In this document: positions 7,261-12,938 of the stretch, piece after piece
Layout: each line of letters begins with the position of its first letter
Position numbering within the stretch: position 1 is the stretch's first letter
Assembly (NCBI GenBank): GCA_002007315.1
Contig: LNZQ01000133.1
Coordinates: 1-23,186 of the forward strand
DNA from: Epulopiscium sp. Nele67-Bin004
GTDB lineage: Bacteria > Bacillota_A > Clostridia > Lachnospirales > Cellulosilyticaceae
Length of the DNA stretch: 23,186 bases
Direction of reading: 5' to 3'
The notes under the pieces: model-generated
Told to the model about the DNA's origin: nothing
Databases searched by the model: none
The model's input: the letters and a program-made list of their open reading frames with translations, nothing else
Program-made: the position numbers and the translations under genes

Positions 7261-8081
7261 TATTGAGCTGGTTGTTGTTCAGGTTGTTCAGCTTTTGCAG
7301 GCTCTGGGGCTGGCACGCCGTCCATTGGCCATAGTTCAAAAGTGTAGCCTTGAGCTTGAGCGTCTCTAATAACGTCACCTAAAATGTCAGTGTTCGTTTG
7401 TGAGATTGCATGCAACAACAATATTGCTCCGTTGTGTAAATTTGTTGATATAAGTTTTTTTGCTGAATCGGGGTTAGGCTGTTTTTTTACGTCAAAATCC
7501 GCATATGCAAAACTCCAAAATATCGTTTGATACCCTAAATCTTTTGTCATAGCAAGCGTTTTTTGTGAATAATGCCCCATTGGTGGTCTAAAAAGTTTTA
7601 CCATCGGTTCACCCGTTATTGCAGTGTATTTTGTTTCCACGTCGTCAAATTCTTTTTTGAAAACTAGCGGGTCACCCGCATATTTTGGCATAGATGGGTG
7701 GTGATGTGAATGGTTTGCGACCATATGCCCTTCATCAACCATTCGTTTGATTAAATCTGCGTTTCCTTCGACAAAAGGTGACGTTACAAAAAATATCGCT
7801 GGCACGTTTAGTTCTTTAAGCGTGTCCAAAATTTTTGGCGTCATACCATTTTCGTACCCTTCGTCAAACGTCAAATACAACACTTTTCGAGATGTGTCGC
7901 CCACATAGTAAGCGTCATAATCAACTAATTTGAAATTAAGTTTGTCGTTGGCTCTAGGTGTGCCGTGGTCTTTTTCCCGAACTATCCACCAGTCAACTTT
8001 TGTGTTATCTAAACCGCTTGCAAAAATTACGTTGGGTGTTGCCACCATCAAAATTAATAAACAAATTGCTACATTCTTCAA
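7260..8081 (-). CDS. pdaA: PdaA-type polysaccharide deacetylase (spore cortex muramic delta-lactam)
   Basis: The product is a secreted NodB-family (CE4) deacetylase of 273 residues. In B. subtilis PdaA removes the acetyl group of muramic acid and closes the delta-lactam ring of spore cortex, which germination lytic enzymes need. A signal peptide covers about 1-22. NodB motifs are T-F-D-E-G (71-75), the metal-binding H-x3-H (His124, His128 in N-H-S-H-H-H-P), R-P-P-M-G (165-169) and L-L-H (222-224). Flanking Y-Y-V-G-D-T and G-Y-E-N-G-M-T-P are PdaA-like rather than generic NodB. The tail (about 257-273) is rich in Pro, Gln, Ala and Glu, which is unusual. The start is TTG with AAAGGGG upstream; no ATG fits. 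Its position opposite spoVA fits a late sporulation role. Confidence 0.88.
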   Translation of the reverse strand: MKNVAICLLILMVATPNVIFASGLDNTKVDWWIVREKDHGTPRANDKLNFKLVDYDAYYVGDTSRKVLYLTFDEGYENGMTPKILDTLKELNVPAIFFVTSPFVEGNADLIKRMVDEGHMVANHSHHHPSMPKYAGDPLVFKKEFDDVETKYTAITGEPMVKLFRPPMGHYSQKTLAMTKDLGYQTIFWSFAYADFDVKKQPNPDSAKKLISTNLHNGAILLLHAISQTNTDILGDVIRDAQAQGYTFELWPMDGVPAPEPAKAEQPEQQPAQ

Positions 8082-8104
8082 TCTAATTCCCCTTTCAAAT
8101 ATAT

Positions 8105-8111
8105 TATAATG
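8105..8111 (-). promoter_or_regulatory. Possible sigma-G -10 element of pdaA
   Basis: CATTATA on the minus strand (8111-8105) fits the sigma-G -10 pattern C-A-T-n-n-T-A exactly and would start transcription shortly before the ribosome binding site. The -35 at the usual spacing is a poor match, so this is tentative. B. subtilis pdaA is sigma-G controlled. Confidence 0.35.
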
Positions 8112-8174
8112 CTTAGTATTTCCATATATAGAAAATATATATTGTCATTATGTGGCAATGTTGATAGTTAGTAT

Positions 8175-8204
8175 TTGCATATTCTAGCAATTTTGGGGTA
8201 TAAT
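8175..8204 (+). promoter_or_regulatory. Sigma-A-type promoter of the exonuclease-like gene
   Basis: TTGCAT (8175-8180) and TATAAT (8199-8204) are separated by 18 bp. The predicted start site lies about 20 nt upstream of the AGGAGGG ribosome binding site. Confidence 0.75.
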
Positions 8205-8231
8205 ACAAATAAAATGAATAGGAGGGTAAAA

Positions 8232-9386
8232 ATGTATCTTTCGTTAGATTGTGAATTTAATGAACAAGGATTTGTTAGAGAGTTTGCGATGGTTTTATTT
8301 AAAGACAATGAAATTTTGAAAGTGCTTGAAGTTTATATATCTAAATCGGGTGGCGACGGCGTCCCCTACAATCCACTACAAAATAACTATCACATAAATG
8401 ACGCAGCTCACTTAAATATTTATATAAATGGCTTTTTGGACGTATGTGCCGAGCTTGTACCGCTGTCACAAATTAAAATTGTTGGCATGAGTCTTGACCA
8501 CGATTTGAAATCTATACTTAAAACGACAAATAAACAATCAAAATTAAACAAATTGACAAAAAAGACGCAACTTGAAATGTGTGGACGTGGTACGCTTGAA
8601 ACTAAAGCGACAAATTATAATATATCTAGGTCACAAATGCGACGTCTTATGGAAAGTTTGACGACCCCAAGACATCGTTACAAATATCACACTGCTTTGT
8701 ATGATGCGGTTGTGACGGGTTATGTGTATTTAAAAGTTACAAACGATGATGCTTCACTTATGGTTCACCCTGATTTGAAAAAAAATAAGCATACGTATTT
8801 TACGGCGTATCATAACGAGCTACAAGAGGCGTATCTTGCTAAACGCAACAAAACTAAACCGCCAGTTAAAAAAGAGGCGACTGTGCAAAAAATTCCTAAA
8901 AACTTTCCTGAAATTAGGTATCGTGTACAAAAAAATATTAGCAATGTGTTTGATATCGTTGCAAGGCAGATGTTTTATCATCAGTTGTGTAGGCTTAAAT
9001 ATGAGCCAAGTATACGAAAAGTTAATGCTATTAAAGAGAATATTATGAGGGAGGTTTATGCGGCGAAAGTTAGCGTTATGCCATATGATACTATGCCACT
9101 TATAACTGACCCGTATAATCCATCAATTGTTAATGCTGGGGTTCAACTTGTACTTAAAAAAATTAGTACTGATGATTTTATAGATTTTGCGATTTATATG
9201 CAACAGTATAATTTGCCGAGGGATAAAGGAACTTATTACCGAGTTTGGAACAATAAAAAGGAACTTTATGTTAGGTGTTTGCAAACATCTACGGCTAAAA
9301 AGTTGTTGACAAAGTTGCCTTATGCGACGATTGACCACTTTTTGCGTAAAGAAGTGCCCGAATGTTATATTGAAACTATAAACTAA
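8232..9386 (+). CDS. DEDDh-type 3'-5' exonuclease-like protein
   Basis: From the ATG at 8232 (AGGAGGG at 8220-8226) the protein has 384 residues. The first 170 look like an RNase T/DnaQ-fold exonuclease: L-S-L-D-C-E-F (Asp6 and Glu8, ExoI), M-S-L-D-H-D-L (Asp91, ExoII-like) and H-T-A-L-Y-D-A (His153 and Asp158, ExoIII of the DEDDh class). All four acidic metal ligands and the general-base His appear present. Residues from about 190 are basic (K/R-rich around 200-230) and match nothing I recognise; they may bind nucleic acid. It has its own promoter and terminator, so it is monocistronic. DNA versus RNA as substrate cannot be told. Confidence 0.7.
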   Translation: MYLSLDCEFNEQGFVREFAMVLFKDNEILKVLEVYISKSGGDGVPYNPLQNNYHINDAAHLNIYINGFLDVCAELVPLSQIKIVGMSLDHDLKSILKTTNKQSKLNKLTKKTQLEMCGRGTLETKATNYNISRSQMRRLMESLTTPRHRYKYHTALYDAVVTGYVYLKVTNDDASLMVHPDLKKNKHTYFTAYHNELQEAYLAKRNKTKPPVKKEATVQKIPKNFPEIRYRVQKNISNVFDIVARQMFYHQLCRLKYEPSIRKVNAIKENIMREVYAAKVSVMPYDTMPLITDPYNPSIVNAGVQLVLKKISTDDFIDFAIYMQQYNLPRDKGTYYRVWNNKKELYVRCLQTSTAKKLLTKLPYATIDHFLRKEVPECYIETIN

Positions 9387-9425
9387 AAAGGATTAGGAGG
9401 CGAACCCTCTTAATCCTTTTTTTGT
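9386..9425 (+). terminator. Terminator of the exonuclease-like gene
   Basis: AAGGATTAGGAGG (9388-9400) pairs with CCTCTTAATCCTT (about 9406-9418), with one G-T pair, over a short loop and is followed by a T-run. It starts at the stop codon. Confidence 0.88.
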
Positions 9426-9454
9426 TGCATTGACTTTAGTTATAATTATCAACG

Positions 9455-9480
9455 CAAAAAAGAGCGAAATATTCCGCCCT
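9455..9480 (-). terminator. Terminator of the glucosaminidase gene
   Basis: On the minus strand AGGGCGGAA pairs with TTTCGCTCT (9480-9461, two or three G-T pairs), followed by six T. The first base of the hairpin is the last base of the TAA stop codon. Confidence 0.75.
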
Positions 9481-10214
9481 TATCCTACGCTTGAAAGGTA
9501 AATTTGTCCGTCAAAATAGTCAACTTTAATTTTGTCATCGGTAATATCTCTAAGCTTAATGTAGTTGTGATTATTTTTAACTATTGCTTCAACTTGCCTC
9601 AAGTCCCCGTTAATTTCTATGTCCAATTTAATTACTTCCACGTCTGCTACTGGTTTACCGTTAACGCACCACGTATCTTTATTTTCAGCTTGTGCCGCCA
9701 GCTCCGCTCGAACTTGGGTCGCTTCAAGCAATTCTTCCGCCAGTCTTGACAACAAAGCGACATAATTCGTGTCAACTGCCCATTGTGCTGCCATTTCAGC
9801 TAGCGTTGTCCCTTTGCCTAGCAAATAACTAAAGTGTCGTGGGTCGGGAGTGTCGTTTTTTGCCATCGGGTATCCGTCTGCCCCCGCATAAAGTGCAAGG
9901 TGGTCTATATGTGCAGTTATGCCTTCTTTCCAAGACTCAAATTTTTTGTGAGAACTAGCAATCATACAATCTCCGCCCTCGGGGATTTTTAGTCCACAAG
10001 GATTGTTATATTCGCCGCTCAACACACCAGTAAATTTGCCATACCCTGTTTCAACTGCATACTGGACGTACGCAATCAAAGGGTCAACCCCTTTGGCTGT
10101 CGCTATGTTCCAATAGTCTAGTGCGTTGTATATAAATTCAAGTGTTGCGTCTTTTTGCGTCGCCCAAGCTTGCATGCTATACACATCTGTTGTCGGCTTG
10201 TTCATTATTTTCAT
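9480..10214 (-). CDS. GH73-type glucosaminidase, phage-endolysin-like, with stalk-like C-terminus
   Basis: The 244-residue protein would cut the glycan chain of peptidoglycan (endo-beta-N-acetylglucosaminidase). The lysozyme-like fold covers about 22-165. Glu55 in Y-A-V-E-T-G-Y-G-K is the expected catalytic acid, followed by E-Y-N-N-P-C-G-L-K (68-76), F-E-S-W-K-E-G-I (92-99), and Y-L-L-G-K-G and T-N-Y-V-A-L-L later. Residues 180-244 (V-N-G-K-P, N-Y-I-K-L-R-D-I, D-G-Q-I-Y-L) look like half of a copper-amine-oxidase-N stalk domain. No signal peptide is visible, which points to a phage-lysin-like release mode or export by another route. The ATG at 10214 is chosen for AGGAGG at 10229-10224. It overlaps the upstream gene by 38 nt. 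Confidence 0.82.
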   Translation of the reverse strand: MKIMNKPTTDVYSMQAWATQKDATLEFIYNALDYWNIATAKGVDPLIAYVQYAVETGYGKFTGVLSGEYNNPCGLKIPEGGDCMIASSHKKFESWKEGITAHIDHLALYAGADGYPMAKNDTPDPRHFSYLLGKGTTLAEMAAQWAVDTNYVALLSRLAEELLEATQVRAELAAQAENKDTWCVNGKPVADVEVIKLDIEINGDLRQVEAIVKNNHNYIKLRDITDDKIKVDYFDGQIYLSSVG

Positions 10215-10530
10215 TTTTTGCAACCTCCTGTTCTGCGTCCTCAATTATTGTATCTAACAAATGCATTATTTTGTATGGTAGTTCTGCAAGTCCCATGCTG
10301 CGTTCAATATGACTGTAATAACTCATAATTAAAAGCCCTGCAAACGTTATACTTTCAACCATGAAGTCATTATAATCTTCTTTATCTCCAGTTCTCATGT
10401 ACGCTTGTCTATAAGTTCCCCAAACATGGCTTTGCTTAAAAACTCTATAACCCCATTCTGATGATGACTCGGTTTTGCTCGCTTTGTGTAATTTTTCATT
10501 AAGTTCTTCGATTGTAATACGTTCCATCAT
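10177..10530 (-). CDS. Hypothetical 117-aa protein upstream of the glucosaminidase
   Basis: Not recognised. The start is the first of two adjacent ATG codons (10530), with AAGGAG at a good distance. The protein is largely helical, with one moderately hydrophobic stretch (V-E-S-I-T-F-A-G-L-L-I-M-S-Y-Y) near the middle and an acidic, Asn/Glu-rich C-terminus. It is not a classic holin: no clear pair of membrane helices is visible. The last 38 nt overlap the glucosaminidase gene in another frame, so the two are translationally coupled and probably work together. A regulator, chaperone or atypical export partner of the hydrolase is possible, but this is inference. Confidence 0.7.
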   Translation of the reverse strand: MMERITIEELNEKLHKASKTESSSEWGYRVFKQSHVWGTYRQAYMRTGDKEDYNDFMVESITFAGLLIMSYYSHIERSMGLAELPYKIMHLLDTIIEDAEQEVAKNENNEQADNRCV

Positions 10531-10761
10531 TTTATCACTCCTTATTAAAAAGGGACTACAACCGTTTAAGGGGGCGGTTATAGTCCGTAAAGAAAAATTA
10601 TCATATAGATACATCGAGATATTGGTGTTAAGTTTATTTATAGTGCACTTAACATTGCACTGGGGATTTAGTTGAGAAAGCTAGATTTACTGTCTTTGGG
10701 ATAAAAAAAAAGAAACTCAAATATTAGGTTTTAATTGACGAATAAGTTTGTACCTTACTCT
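10531..10761 (-). promoter_or_regulatory. Long structured 5' leader of the hydrolase operon
   Basis: The leader predicted from the promoter at 10796-10768 is about 230 nt long. It holds two mutually overlapping hairpins. One has arms ACTTAAC/GTTAAGT shape (10627-10633 with 10647-10653) and one has arms AGTGCA/TGCACT (10642-10647 with 10656-10661); they share base 10647. The terminator-like hairpin at 10586-10545 follows. I recognise no known riboswitch or T-box consensus. There is no convincing protein gene in this stretch. Confidence 0.45.
10545..10586 (-). terminator. Terminator-like hairpin in the leader (attenuator candidate)
   Basis: On the minus strand GGACTATAACCG (10586-10575) pairs with CGGTTGTAGTCC (10564-10553), 11 of 12 positions, over a 10-nt loop, followed by CTTTTT. 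It lies immediately upstream of the ribosome binding site of the 117-aa gene and downstream of its promoter. Transcription into the gene must therefore read through it. Confidence 0.7.
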
Positions 10762-10767
10762 AAATAT

Positions 10768-10796
10768 ATTATATCATATCCATTTGTGGAATGCAA
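10768..10796 (-). promoter_or_regulatory. Sigma-A-type promoter reading leftward into the hydrolase operon
   Basis: On the minus strand TTGCAT (10796-10791) and TATAAT (10773-10768) have a 17-bp spacer. They face the 117-aa and glucosaminidase genes. Confidence 0.65.
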
Positions 10797-10803
10797 GTAC
10801 TTT

Positions 10804-10844
10804 TTTGACATCTAACAGACTTTTTTTTTACATAGTAGTATAAT
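10804..10844 (+). promoter_or_regulatory. TTTGACATCT box and TATAAT upstream of the first DUF1659 gene
   Basis: TTTGACATCT at 10804-10813 and TATAAT at 10839-10844. Counted from TTGACA the spacer is 28 bp, too long for ordinary sigma-A. The same 10-mer lies in front of the second DUF1659 gene (11804-11813). It may be an activator site or an alternative-sigma element. Confidence 0.5.
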
Positions 10845-10874
10845 TATATTATAAATTAAATGGAGGTGAACACG

Positions 10875-11075
10875 ATGGGAGAAATCGTTACTAAAGTACA
10901 ATTAACGACAACTGACAGCAACGACAAAACTAGTTCGCAGACGTTTTCGGACGTTAAGAACGACGCTACGGACGCACAAATTCAAGAATTTGCAGCAGCA
11001 GTTGACACTGTGACAGAAGGTGATTTATCAAAAATCACTAAAACTCAAACTGAAGATATTGACTTACCGTCTTAA
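10875..11075 (+). CDS. DUF1659-type small protein (copy 1)
   Basis: A 66-residue protein of the DUF1659 type, function unknown. The typical core is present: a beta-rich start (V-T-K-V-Q-L), Q-T-F-S-D-V-K-N-D-A-T-D-A-Q-I, then a helix and the end I-T-K-T-Q-T-E-D-I. GGAGGTG (10862-10868) selects the ATG at 10875 rather than the in-frame ATG at 10860. It is first gene of a rightward array and about half its residues match the second copy at 11871. In Firmicutes DUF1659, DUF2922 and YvrJ genes commonly sit together. No signal peptide or membrane segment is seen. Confidence 0.8.
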   Translation: MGEIVTKVQLTTTDSNDKTSSQTFSDVKNDATDAQIQEFAAAVDTVTEGDLSKITKTQTEDIDLPS

Positions 11076-11082
11076 TCATACC

Positions 11083-11113
11083 GCCTACGATTTATATGTC
11101 GTAGGCTTATTTT
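11083..11113 (+). terminator. Hairpin between the first and second array genes
   Basis: GCCTACGA (11083-11090) pairs perfectly with TCGTAGGC (11099-11106) over 8 nt, followed by TTATTTTAA. The T-run is interrupted, so it may be a leaky terminator or a processing/stability element setting a higher level of the first gene. Confidence 0.6.
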
Positions 11114-11139
11114 AACTTAACTAAAAGGGGGGCTTAGCT

Positions 11140-11454
11140 ATGGCGTATAACCATACTTATTACAACGATTTTGAAATCACTAAATCGACGATGAAAGTTG
11201 AATTAAACAAAGATACTGGCACTGTTGGAACGATTAGTATCAACAATGTTAAATCTGATATTTCTGATGAAGTAGGCAAGCTTGCAGCCGAGCGAATTTG
11301 CTCAAGCAATCTTTTTTATAACAACGTAAATACGACGTCTGTAAATGATGCCTATTTGGAGGAAGACCGAGAATTACCTATTATTATGATGGACGCATAT
11401 GACAACGAATTGTTTAATCGTTATTATGACAATTGCATGACACACTGGACGTAA
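11140..11454 (+). CDS. DUF2922-like small protein (diverged)
   Basis: A 104-residue protein. Residues about 17-75 follow the DUF2922 pattern seen in the clearer copy at 12074: M-K-V-E-L, T-I-S-I-N-N-V, a helix with A-A-E-R-I, L-F-Y and S-V-N-D-A-Y. It has an extra N-terminus rich in Tyr/His and an acidic C-terminal extension ending in M-T-H-W-T. The AAAGGGGGG site lies just before the ATG. It follows the first hairpin and precedes the next gene by 13 nt, so they are co-transcribed. Function unknown; assignment rests on pattern and context. Confidence 0.6.
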   Translation: MAYNHTYYNDFEITKSTMKVELNKDTGTVGTISINNVKSDISDEVGKLAAERICSSNLFYNNVNTTSVNDAYLEEDRELPIIMMDAYDNELFNRYYDNCMTHWT

Positions 11455-11467
11455 GGGGGATAAATAA

Positions 11468-11803
11468 ATGAGCGAAGTTATAAATAGAAAGTTTTTATAT
11501 CATTTAAATAATGTAACAACTGATGAAACAAAAGTTGTTACTATTCAAGGCGTTTCCGAGGAAATGGCAGATGTTTGTTCTGTGGGAACACCAGAAAATC
11601 CTTGTTCGGATCGGGATACGTGGCTAAAACAAGGTATAGGGCTTGTAAAATGGAGAGACCAACATTTGAAACCTCTAGTAAATTCTACAGTTTTTGACAA
11701 TGGCGACAATGTTCATGAAATCAATTGTGTTGATTGTGCACATTGGTACGTGGAAACTACAAAGCGTTCCTTTTATACACCTAACGGTGACACTGTTGCG
11801 TAG
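11468..11803 (+). CDS. DUF2922-like small protein with Cys-containing insertion
   Basis: A 111-residue protein. The start (K-F-L-Y-H-L, then V-V-T-I-Q-G-V) and the end (L-K-P-L-V-N, an Asp/Asn-rich turn, A-H-W-Y-V-E-T) can be laid on the DUF2922 pattern. About 35 residues are inserted where the helix would begin, the same place as in the gene at 12365. It has four Cys (two in the insertion, two in N-C-V-D-C), unusual for this family and possibly disulphide or metal forming. AAGGGGGATAA precedes the ATG. It ends the first sub-block, directly before the second TTTGACATCT box. Confidence 0.55.
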   Translation: MSEVINRKFLYHLNNVTTDETKVVTIQGVSEEMADVCSVGTPENPCSDRDTWLKQGIGLVKWRDQHLKPLVNSTVFDNGDNVHEINCVDCAHWYVETTKRSFYTPNGDTVA

Positions 11804-11845
11804 TTTGACATCTGTCTACCGCCCATTTTAGCTTTTTGATATTAT
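11804..11845 (+). promoter_or_regulatory. Second TTTGACATCT box with TATTAT upstream of DUF1659 copy 2
   Basis: TTTGACATCT at 11804-11813 is identical to the box at 10804-10813. TATTAT lies at 11840-11845, giving a 29-bp spacer from TTGACA. The arrangement relative to the DUF1659 start (67 nt) is nearly the same as for copy 1 (71 nt). Confidence 0.5.
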
Positions 11846-11870
11846 ATATATATCGAAGGGGGTGAGTTAT

Positions 11871-12044
11871 ATGGCAGTTAAAGTTCAAACTACTATTGGT
11901 GGTAGCTCTCAAACATTTTCTGATGTTCGAGAAGACGCAACTAATTCAGAGCTTTTCGCATTTGGTAAAGCTGTTGAAAGCGTGATGGCTAATGACCTTG
12001 AGAAAATCACAAAAACTGAAACCGACGTTATTTATGAAAAATAA
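11871..12044 (+). CDS. DUF1659-type small protein (copy 2)
   Basis: A 57-residue DUF1659-type protein with the same core as copy 1: S-Q-T-F-S-D-V-R-E-D-A-T-N-S-E-L, then A-V-E-S-V, N-D-L-E-K-I-T-K-T-E-T. It lacks a few residues between the first two strands. AAGGGGGTGAG selects the ATG at 11871. With its own box upstream it starts a second sub-block (11871-12682) that repeats the order DUF1659 then DUF2922-type genes, suggesting that part of the array arose by block duplication. Confidence 0.8.
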   Translation: MAVKVQTTIGGSSQTFSDVREDATNSELFAFGKAVESVMANDLEKITKTETDVIYEK

Positions 12045-12073
12045 TTCGGTAACATATTAAAGGAGGTGATATT

Positions 12074-12331
12074 ATGATATTAACAAGTCGTAAATTGTCT
12101 ATAGTTTTAAAAACTGAAGGCGATAAAACAAAAACGTTAAGCATTAACAATGCCGACCCAAATTGTGACGAAGCAACGGCAGTTGCTGCAGCAAAAGCGA
12201 TTTTAGCTACAGACATCTTCTATGAAGGTGATGAAGCTGTGGCTGTTGAAGAAGCTTACTTCACGGATACTTATGAGGTTGATGTTGTTAACCCATTATC
12301 TACGATGGGTGCAACTCTTGACAAACTGTAA
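12074..12331 (+). CDS. DUF2922 family protein
   Basis: An 85-residue protein, the most typical DUF2922 member of the array: K-L-S-I-V-L-K-T-E-G, K-T-L-S-I-N-N-A, an Ala-rich helix (A-A-A-K-A-I-L-A), D-I-F-Y-E-G, A-V-E-E-A-Y and T-Y-E-V-D-V-V. The family usually has about 70 residues; a short C-terminal tail is added here. AGGAGGTG precedes the ATG. It follows DUF1659 copy 2 by 29 nt. The biochemical role of the family is unknown; no signal peptide, membrane segment or enzyme motif is visible. Confidence 0.8.
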   Translation: MILTSRKLSIVLKTEGDKTKTLSINNADPNCDEATAVAAAKAILATDIFYEGDEAVAVEEAYFTDTYEVDVVNPLSTMGATLDKL

Positions 12332-12364
12332 AATTTTTTAATAATTCACAAGGAGGTGATATTT

Positions 12365-12682
12365 ATGGCTATTTTAGCTACTGATGCTTCAGATCGCAAA
12401 CTTTCTTTGAAGTTCCTTAAATCTTCAGGGGCAACGAAAACTGTTAGCATTTCTGGTGTTAACGAGTTATTCGGAGCTGGGGCACGCTTGGACTACAGCG
12501 AAGCGGGAACTTTCCAAGATTTGTATAACGACAACACATACCAACCTACAAAAGCGTTGGTTGAAGCTATCCTTAACACGTTTAATGATGGCGATGGCGA
12601 GGAATTAACTGCAAGTACTGCAAGTGACGCTTATGTGTATTCTGAAACTCACATTCAAAAACTTGATTTGACTGCGGCTTAA
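12365..12682 (+). CDS. DUF2922-like small protein with insertion
   Basis: A 105-residue protein. Its beginning (R-K-L-S-L-K-F-L, K-T-V-S-I-S-G-V) and end (A-L-V-E-A-I-L-N-T-F, A-S-D-A-Y-V-Y-S-E-T) match the DUF2922 pattern, with about 35 residues of aromatic/Gly/Asp-rich insertion between strand and helix. The insertion lies where the copy at 11468 has its Cys-containing one, so those two are probably closest relatives. AAGGAGGTG selects the ATG at 12365; an in-frame GTG at 12356 lies within the ribosome binding site. A strong terminator follows 5 nt after the stop. Confidence 0.65.
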   Translation: MAILATDASDRKLSLKFLKSSGATKTVSISGVNELFGAGARLDYSEAGTFQDLYNDNTYQPTKALVEAILNTFNDGDGEELTASTASDAYVYSETHIQKLDLTAA

Positions 12683-12686
12683 CATT

Positions 12687-12727
12687 TCGCTCTAACTCGA
12701 CGGTTTCGGGTTAGGGCGATTTTTTTA
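12687..12727 (+). terminator. Strong terminator inside the array, before yvrJ
   Basis: TCGCTCTAACTCG (12687-12699) pairs with CGGGTTAGGGCGA (12707-12719) along all 13 positions, two or three as G-T, over a 7-nt loop, followed by seven T. It separates the DUF2922-like gene from the YvrJ gene, which would then be expressed at a lower level by read-through unless it has its own promoter. Confidence 0.9.
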
Positions 12728-12749
12728 TTACATAGAAAGGAGGTATCTC

Positions 12750-12923
12750 ATGGACGTTTTATATGCTGATTTGGTAAATCTAATTAACAACATGGCTTTT
12801 CCTGTGGCTGTTTCGGTATATTTGCTTGTTAGGCTTGAAACTCGCCTTGATGTGCTGACTAGTGCTATTGATGAACTACGAACAGTTATCGGTAGTCTAA
12901 AAATAAACCCCCTATCAGTTTAG
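12750..12923 (+). CDS. YvrJ family small membrane protein
   Basis: A 57-residue protein of the YvrJ type. An N-terminal amphipathic stretch (L-V-N-L-I-N-N-M) leads into F-P-V-A-V-S-V-Y-L-L-V-R-L-E, the family hallmark and likely single membrane segment, then a helical acidic tail (R-L-D-V-L, A-I-D-E-L). GAAAGGAGG (12735-12743) precedes the ATG at 12750. Size and shape resemble small phage holins or pore-forming peptides, but the family function is unknown. YvrJ commonly accompanies DUF1659 and DUF2922 genes, which supports the annotation of the whole array. Its stop codon lies in the loop of the following terminator. Confidence 0.85.
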   Translation: MDVLYADLVNLINNMAFPVAVSVYLLVRLETRLDVLTSAIDELRTVIGSLKINPLSV

Positions 12924-12938
12924 GGGGCTATTTTTTTA
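12908..12938. terminator. Terminator overlapping the yvrJ stop
   Basis: CCCCCTA (12909-12914 region) pairs with TAGGGGG (12921-12927) over a short loop, followed by seven T. The TAG stop of yvrJ lies in the 3' arm. It may also serve the converging gene at 12936. Confidence 0.85.

Noticed and set aside
9388..9418. TTCGAACC-like look of a tRNA T-arm (GGCGAACCCTC)
   Set aside because: The sequence is the loop of a rho-independent terminator; no acceptor, D or anticodon arms are present.
10531..10614. Longer start (28 extra residues) for the 117-aa protein
   Set aside because: The extension runs through the leader hairpin, whereas AAGGAG immediately precedes the ATG at 10530.
10805..10844. Ordinary sigma-A promoter from TTGACA and TATAAT
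   Set aside because: The spacer is 28 bp, far from 17; kept only as a box of unknown type.
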